The translations under genes were made by a program, and so were the position numbers. Shown here piece by piece: positions 60,414 to 64,000 of a stretch of DNA of 64,000 nt (the first letter of the stretch is position 1; every line of letters starts with the position of its first letter). Source of the stretch: Cellulomonas terrae (GTDB lineage Bacteria > Actinomycetota > Actinomycetes > Actinomycetales > Cellulomonadaceae); the NCBI RefSeq assembly GCF_007990265.1, contig NZ_BJWH01000002.1, positions 310,001 to 374,000 on the forward strand, written 5' to 3'. Under the pieces are notes generated by a model. It saw only the letters and a program-made list of their open reading frames with translations. It had not been told where the DNA came from and searched no databases.

Positions 60414-61178
60414 GTGCTGGTGCTCGGGGTGTGCAGTCTCAAGGGTGGCGTGGGCAAGACGTCGATCACCCTCGGTCTCGCGTCGGCGGCCCTCGAGCGC
60501 GGGCTGCGCACGCTGGTCATCGACATGGACCCCCAGGGCGACAGCACGATGGCGCTCGGCGCACGGCCGCAGACCGGCGACGTCGCATCGGTCCTCGACG
60601 AGCCGGGCGAGTCGACGATGACCGCGGCGACCGTGCTGTCCTCCTGGGCCGACGACGGCCTCGACGTGCTCGCCGGGTCGGAACGGTCCGCCGTGCACGA
60701 CCGCATGGACGGCACCGACGTCGACCGCCTGCGCTACGCGCTGTCGTGGGTGCACGGGTACGACCTCGTCATCGTCGACTGCCCGCCGTCCCTCGGCGGG
60801 CTCACGCGGACGGGACTGGCAGCCTGCGACCGCGCGCTCGTCGTCACCGAGCCGGGACTGTTCGCCGTCATGGCGGTCGGTCGGGCGATGCGGACCATCG
60901 ACGAGCTCCGCCGCGGTCCGGCACCCGCGCTCCAGCCGCTCGGCATCGTCGTCAACCGCGTCCGCTCCCGCTCGATCGAGCAGGCGTTCCGCCTTGAGGA
61001 GCTGCAGACGCTGTACGGGCCCCTGGTCCTCACTCCCCCGGTGCCGGAACGCGCAGCACTCCAGCAGGCTCAGGGCGCTGCCCAGCCGGTGCACGCGTGG
61101 CCGGGTGCCGCGGCCGCCGAGCTGGCCCGGACGTTCGACGCGCTGCTCGACCGGGCGCTGCGGGCGCCCCGGCACTGA
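60414..61178 (+). CDS. ParA/MinD-family ATPase, orphan
   Basis: A 254-residue deviant Walker A ATPase. CSLKGGVGKTSITLGLA gives the signature lysine of KGGVGKT (10-16), VIDMDPQGDSTMALG is motif A', and LVIVDCPPSLGGLTR is Walker B. No parB or parS-like array is next to it, so it is not the chromosome partition locus. It might position another cargo or act with the division-linked MerR genes downstream. Convergent with the first MerR gene, with a shared terminator between them. Confidence 0.9.
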   Translation: MLVLGVCSLKGGVGKTSITLGLASAALERGLRTLVIDMDPQGDSTMALGARPQTGDVASVLDEPGESTMTAATVLSSWADDGLDVLAGSERSAVHDRMDGTDVDRLRYALSWVHGYDLVIVDCPPSLGGLTRTGLAACDRALVVTEPGLFAVMAVGRAMRTIDELRRGPAPALQPLGIVVNRVRSRSIEQAFRLEELQTLYGPLVLTPPVPERAALQQAQGAAQPVHAWPGAAAAELARTFDALLDRALRAPRH

Positions 61179-61185
61179 CGAACGA

Positions 61186-61217
61186 GAGAGCGGCCACCCG
61201 GACGGGCAGCCGCTCTC
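61186..61217. terminator. Bidirectional terminator between the ParA-like and MerR genes
   Basis: GAGAGCGGC (61186-61194) pairs with GCCGCTCTC (61209-61217), with CCC/GGG pairs inside the loop. It starts eight bases after the parA-like stop and lies 14 bases before the convergent MerR gene's stop. Confidence 0.75.
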
Positions 61218-61230
61218 GACGTGCGTGGGA

Positions 61231-61860
61231 TCAGCCGGCGGTGCGCGCCTGCCGACGCAGCGCGAGCTCGTCGTGGGCCGACGGCTGGATGACGAGCTCG
61301 TCCTCCTCGTCCGCTCGCTCGGTCGGCAGCGCGGCGAGGGTGCCCTCGACCTCCCGCCAGACCCGGCCGACCGCGATGCCGAAGACACCCTGGCCGCCCT
61401 GGACCAGGTCGATGACCTCGTCCGCGGACGTGCACTCGTAGACGCTCGCGCCGTCGGACATCAGCGTGATCTGGGCGAGGTCGTCGACCCCGCGCTCACG
61501 CAGGTGGCTCACCGCCGTGCGGATCTGCTGCAGGGAGACACCCGTGTCGAGCAGCCGCTTGACCACCTTGAGCACGAGGATGTCGCGGAAGCTGTACAGC
61601 CGCTGCGTGCCCGAGCCGGTGGCCGGGCGGATCGACGGCTCGACGAGGCCGGTGCGGGCCCAGTAGTCGAGCTGGCGGTAGGTGATCCCGGCAGCCCGGC
61701 ACGCGGTGGGGCCGCGGTAGCCCGTCGCGGTGTCGAGGTCAGGGAGGTCGTCGTCGAACAGCATGCCCTGAGCGCGCTGCGGCACTGCCCCGCTGACGCT
61801 CTCGGCGCTCTCGTTGCTGGTCACGGATCCTCCACTCGTCGCACGCCGGTCGGCGGACAT
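61231..61860 (-). CDS. MerR-family regulator, Rv1830-like
   Basis: A 209-residue transcription regulator. After a 45-residue polar start comes the MerR winged helix: CRAAGITYRQLDYWARTGLV, with RLYSFRDILVLKVVKRLLD and GVSLQQIRTAVSHLRERG. The C-terminal half (LMSDGASVYECTSADEVIDL; GQGVFGIAVGRVWREVE) matches the Rv1830 (McdR) type in which it forms a dimer/effector domain. Rv1830 is linked to mycobacterial cell division. In the same cluster as the bifunctional nuclease-like gene, second MerR and garA, as in M. tuberculosis. Confidence 0.92.
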   Translation of the reverse strand: MSADRRATSGGSVTSNESAESVSGAVPQRAQGMLFDDDLPDLDTATGYRGPTACRAAGITYRQLDYWARTGLVEPSIRPATGSGTQRLYSFRDILVLKVVKRLLDTGVSLQQIRTAVSHLRERGVDDLAQITLMSDGASVYECTSADEVIDLVQGGQGVFGIAVGRVWREVEGTLAALPTERADEEDELVIQPSAHDELALRRQARTAG

Positions 61861-62006
61861 CTCCCCCGGCTGCTTGTCAGACTAGGCCCGTGGGGGTGCA
61901 GACGCCATGACGCCCCACGGGCGTGTCGCGTCGGGCGAGTCTCACCTTCGACCTGAGGGCGAAGGTTCACCCGTTCGGTGCTCACGAGCAACCGTCGGGC
62001 ACGGCC

Positions 62007-62540
62007 TCAGCGGCCCTCCCCGCCGCCCTGGTCGTCCGGCTCCACCCCGGTCGTGAAGTCCTCCGGGGTGACGACGTCCAGGAACCGCCGGAACCGCTCG
62101 AGGTCCTGCTCCGACGTGGTCGTGCGCACCTCCACGCCGGCCACCGCGACGACCTCGGCGGAGCACAGGACCGGGCACCCGAACCGCAGCGCCATCGCGA
62201 TCGCGTCCGAGGCGCGCGAGTCCACGCGGGGGCCGGTGCGCAGGACCAGCTCGGCGTGGAACACGCCGTCCTCGAGCCGGGTGATCTCGACCCGCGTCAG
62301 GCCGGAGCCCGTGGCGATCAGCACGTCGCGCAGGAGGTCGTGCGTCATCGGCCGCGGGGGCACGATCCCCGCCTGCGCAGAGGCGATGGCGCTCGCCTCC
62401 GCCGGCCCGATGAGGATGGGGACGAGGAGCTCGGAGTCCGGGTCGAGGAGCAGCACGACGATCTCCTCGTCGGCCAGGTGCTGGCGCACGCCGACGATCT
62501 CGACCGGAACCAGCTCGGCGTCCTCTCCCATGCGTCCCAC
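62007..62540 (-). CDS. Bifunctional nuclease-domain (DUF151) protein
   Basis: A 177-residue protein of the DUF151/BFN family. LVPVEIVGVRQHLADEEIVVLL, VPILIGPAEASAIASA and DSRASDAIAMALRFGCPVL are conserved blocks. Plant members have RNase/DNase activity; the bacterial role is not established (Rv1829 is the mycobacterial homologue). Lies between the two MerR genes on the same strand, forming a conserved cluster with garA. Confidence 0.92.
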   Translation of the reverse strand: MGRMGEDAELVPVEIVGVRQHLADEEIVVLLLDPDSELLVPILIGPAEASAIASAQAGIVPPRPMTHDLLRDVLIATGSGLTRVEITRLEDGVFHAELVLRTGPRVDSRASDAIAMALRFGCPVLCSAEVVAVAGVEVRTTTSEQDLERFRRFLDVVTPEDFTTGVEPDDQGGGEGR

Positions 62541-62600
62541 GCTACGACGCGGACGCCGATCCGGCTCCCCCCACAGGCCTGCGAAGTGTGCCCGGATCCC

Positions 62601-63362
62601 TCAGGGGGTCAGGTCGGCCACAGCGGCGCGCACGAGAGCGGTGTGCATCTGCGTGCACAGCTCGCCCACCTCGGCCGCCAGCGTGCTCGCCCGCGCACGC
62701 GACGACGCGCTGCGCTGACCACGCCACGGGGTGACGACCTGCTCGACCAGGTCCGCCTGCCGGTCCGCGGCCGTGCGGAACTGCCGCAGGTGACGCGCGT
62801 CGATGCCGTGCTCGGCCAGCGCTGCGGCCGCGACCACGATCTCCCTCGCCCACAGGTCGAACGACCCGGAGCGGTGCACCCGCAGCACGCCGGCGGTGAC
62901 GAGCTCCTCGACGAAGCCCACCTCGACCCCGGACTCGCGCGCGAGCACGTCGATCGTCCACCGCGTCCCGGCGACCTCGCGGACCCCGTCCCGCGTCGCG
63001 AGACGTGCTCGCGGGGCGGGCTCGTCGTCCTCGCCCGCGTCGAGAGCAGCGAGGCGGTCACCGATGACCTTCAGCGGCATGTACCGGTCCCGCTGCTGGC
63101 GCAGCACGAACCGCAGGCGCTCGATGTCGGCCGGCGAGTACTGCCGGTAGCCGGCCGCGGTCCGCACCGGCTCGACGAGCCCCTGCTCCTCGAGGAAGCG
63201 GAGCTTGGACGTGGTGACGGCAGGGAACTCGATCTGCAACGACGCCAGCACGTCGGAGATCCGCATCGACGCCTGGCGGGAGATGCCGCGAGGCCAGGGC
63301 TCGTGCTCGCGGTCGGGCGCGACCTCCGTGGCCTCGACGCGCTGCGCGCGTGCGCTCGTCAC
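62601..63362 (-). CDS. ftsR: MerR-family regulator FtsR (Rv1828-like)
   Basis: A 253-residue MerR regulator. MRISDVLASLQIEFPAVTTS begins the conserved winged-helix region after a 31-residue leader; KLRFLEEQGLVEPVRTAAGY and RQYSPADIERLRFVLRQQRD follow. The C-terminal domain (VGFVEELVTAGVL; AEVGELCTQMHTALVRAA) is typical of Rv1828/FtsR, which activates ftsZ in Corynebacterium. GTG at 63362 has GAAGGGAG at good spacing, although the leader is poorly conserved and the ATG at 63269 is possible. Downstream of garA. Confidence 0.9.
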   Translation of the reverse strand: MTSARAQRVEATEVAPDREHEPWPRGISRQASMRISDVLASLQIEFPAVTTSKLRFLEEQGLVEPVRTAAGYRQYSPADIERLRFVLRQQRDRYMPLKVIGDRLAALDAGEDDEPAPRARLATRDGVREVAGTRWTIDVLARESGVEVGFVEELVTAGVLRVHRSGSFDLWAREIVVAAAALAEHGIDARHLRQFRTAADRQADLVEQVVTPWRGQRSASSRARASTLAAEVGELCTQMHTALVRAAVADLTP

Positions 63363-63402
63363 GAAGCCGCTCCCTTCGGGCCCACCGTCCGGGACCGGCC
63401 GG

Positions 63403-63867
63403 TCACGCGCCGGCCGCGTCGCGGTGCGGGCTGGGGTGGAACGTCATGCGGTACTTGCCGATCTGCACCTCGTCGCCGGACCGCAGCACGGACTGGTCGA
63501 TCCGGGACCGGTTGACGTAGGTGCCGTTCAGCGAGCCGATGTCCCGGACGGCGAACGTCGTCCCCTCGCGGACGAACTCCGCGTGCTTGCGCGACACCGT
63601 CACGTCGTCGAGGAAGATGTCGGCAGCCGTCGACCGGCCCGCGACCGTGCGCTCGGCGTCGAGCAGGAACCGCGCCCCGGCGCTGGGGCCCCGCTGCATG
63701 ACCAGGAGGGCGGACGTCGGCGGCAGCGCGTGCACCGCCGCGACCTCGTCCGGCGTCAGGCCGACGGGCGCGGACGCCTCGATCTCGACCGGCTCGATCG
63801 CTCCGAAGCTCATCGTCGTGTCGGGTCCGTGGGCTTGCCGCCCGACCTGCGGGTCCTCGCCGCTCAT
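63403..63867 (-). CDS. garA: FHA-domain metabolic regulator GarA/OdhI
   Basis: A 154-residue phosphothreonine-binding protein that, in the family, controls 2-oxoglutarate dehydrogenase and glutamate metabolism and is switched by Ser/Thr kinases. The C-terminal FHA domain has VAGRSTAADIFLDDVTVSRK with the key Arg and Ser, HAEFVREG, and IGSLNGTYVNRSRI. Near the N-terminus a TT pair in PDTTMSFG takes the place of the ETTS phosphorylation motif of GarA/OdhI. RBS GGGAGGTGGC upstream of ATG. It heads the ftsR-BFN-MerR cluster. Confidence 0.93.
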   Translation of the reverse strand: MSGEDPQVGRQAHGPDTTMSFGAIEPVEIEASAPVGLTPDEVAAVHALPPTSALLVMQRGPSAGARFLLDAERTVAGRSTAADIFLDDVTVSRKHAEFVREGTTFAVRDIGSLNGTYVNRSRIDQSVLRSGDEVQIGKYRMTFHPSPHRDAAGA

Positions 63868-63924
63868 GCCACCTCCCGGGCCCGTTCTTCACGTCGACCA
63901 CCGGCGTTCCTCGGGGTCAGGCAC

Positions 63925-63930
63925 ACCCTA
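63925..63930 (-). promoter_or_regulatory. -10 box of garA
   Basis: TAGGGT on the minus strand, about 58 bases before the garA ATG, giving a short leader with a good ribosome-binding site. The last 70 bases of the window hold open frames on both strands that cannot be assigned. Confidence 0.45.
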
Positions 63931-64000
63931 TGCGGACCGAGCGGGTCGGCGCAGCACGTCCCACGCTCGTGCCGGGCACGATCGTGCTGGTCGGCCGCGC

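Noticed and set aside
60414-61178. Chromosome-partition parA
   Set aside because: No parB partner or parS-like 16-bp palindromes nearby, and the neighbours are not those of the origin region.
63931-64000. Possible plus-strand gene start at the window end
   Set aside because: Only 23 codons are visible and both strands are open; no motif allows a call.

Overview
This 64-kb window is chromosomal DNA of a high-GC actinobacterium. The gene order matches actinobacterial core blocks known from Mycobacterium (pyrR-pyrB-pyrC-PH gene-carA-carB-pyrF-mihF-gmk-rpoZ-coaBC-metK-priA-fmt-rsmB-rpe-rib; pafB-pafC-tatA-tatC-helY; two MerR genes, a bifunctional-nuclease-like gene and garA). RbpA, mIHF and GarA are also actinobacterial hallmarks. 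A Micrococcales/Cellulomonas-like host is my inference from gene content and codon bias; there is no rRNA to prove it. I found no tRNA, rRNA, CRISPR array or insertion sequence.

Layout. 1-5.2 kb: end of the shikimate genes (aroK partial, aroB, aroQ), a convergent membrane-protein gene, then efp-nusB and a strong terminator. 5.3-11.9 kb is more accessory: an orphan sugar-binding lipoprotein behind operator-like repeats, a membrane GGDEF-EAL protein, and an MFS transporter coupled to a PLP-dependent lyase. 11.9-20.8 kb: the complete de novo UMP pathway as one overlapping operon, opened by an RNA hairpin that resembles a PyrR-binding site and covers the pyrR ribosome-binding site. 20.8-30.4 kb: mIHF, guanylate kinase, omega, CoaBC, MetK, a PriA without helicase motifs, a HAD hydrolase, Fmt, RsmB, Rpe. 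30.4-35.8 kb: an FMN riboswitch and the full riboflavin operon, running into hisE-hisG. 35.8-48.7 kb: a DUF3866 protein, PafB/PafC, TatA/TatC, a lipid-kinase-like protein, a HelY-type helicase, an amidohydrolase, Lnt and a polyprenol-phosphate mannosyltransferase. 48.7-60.3 kb: RbpA, then accessory genes (aldo/keto reductase, a two-domain flavoprotein, an AraC/VOC/UvrA-like/DUF1801 cluster, a lone tyrosine recombinase, GNAT, metallo-hydrolase). 60.4-63.9 kb: a ParA-type ATPase, two MerR regulators, a bifunctional-nuclease-domain protein and GarA.

Regulation. Many genes have a TANNNT -10 box 6-8 bases before the start codon, the layout of a leaderless mRNA. Within operons most genes overlap by 1-4 bases (ATGA, GTGA or TGATG), so translation is probably coupled.

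Most unusual: (i) the 418-bp gap before lnt, which holds a TTGACA promoter over a 10-bp palindrome followed by a long imperfect hairpin, a candidate unannotated structured RNA; (ii) the flavoprotein that fuses a luciferase-like monooxygenase to a berberine-bridge-type oxidase; (iii) the AraC-VOC-UvrA-like-DUF1801 cluster; (iv) the absence of Pup/proteasome genes where pafBC usually follows them; (v) a lone integrase with a crossover-like inverted repeat upstream of it.
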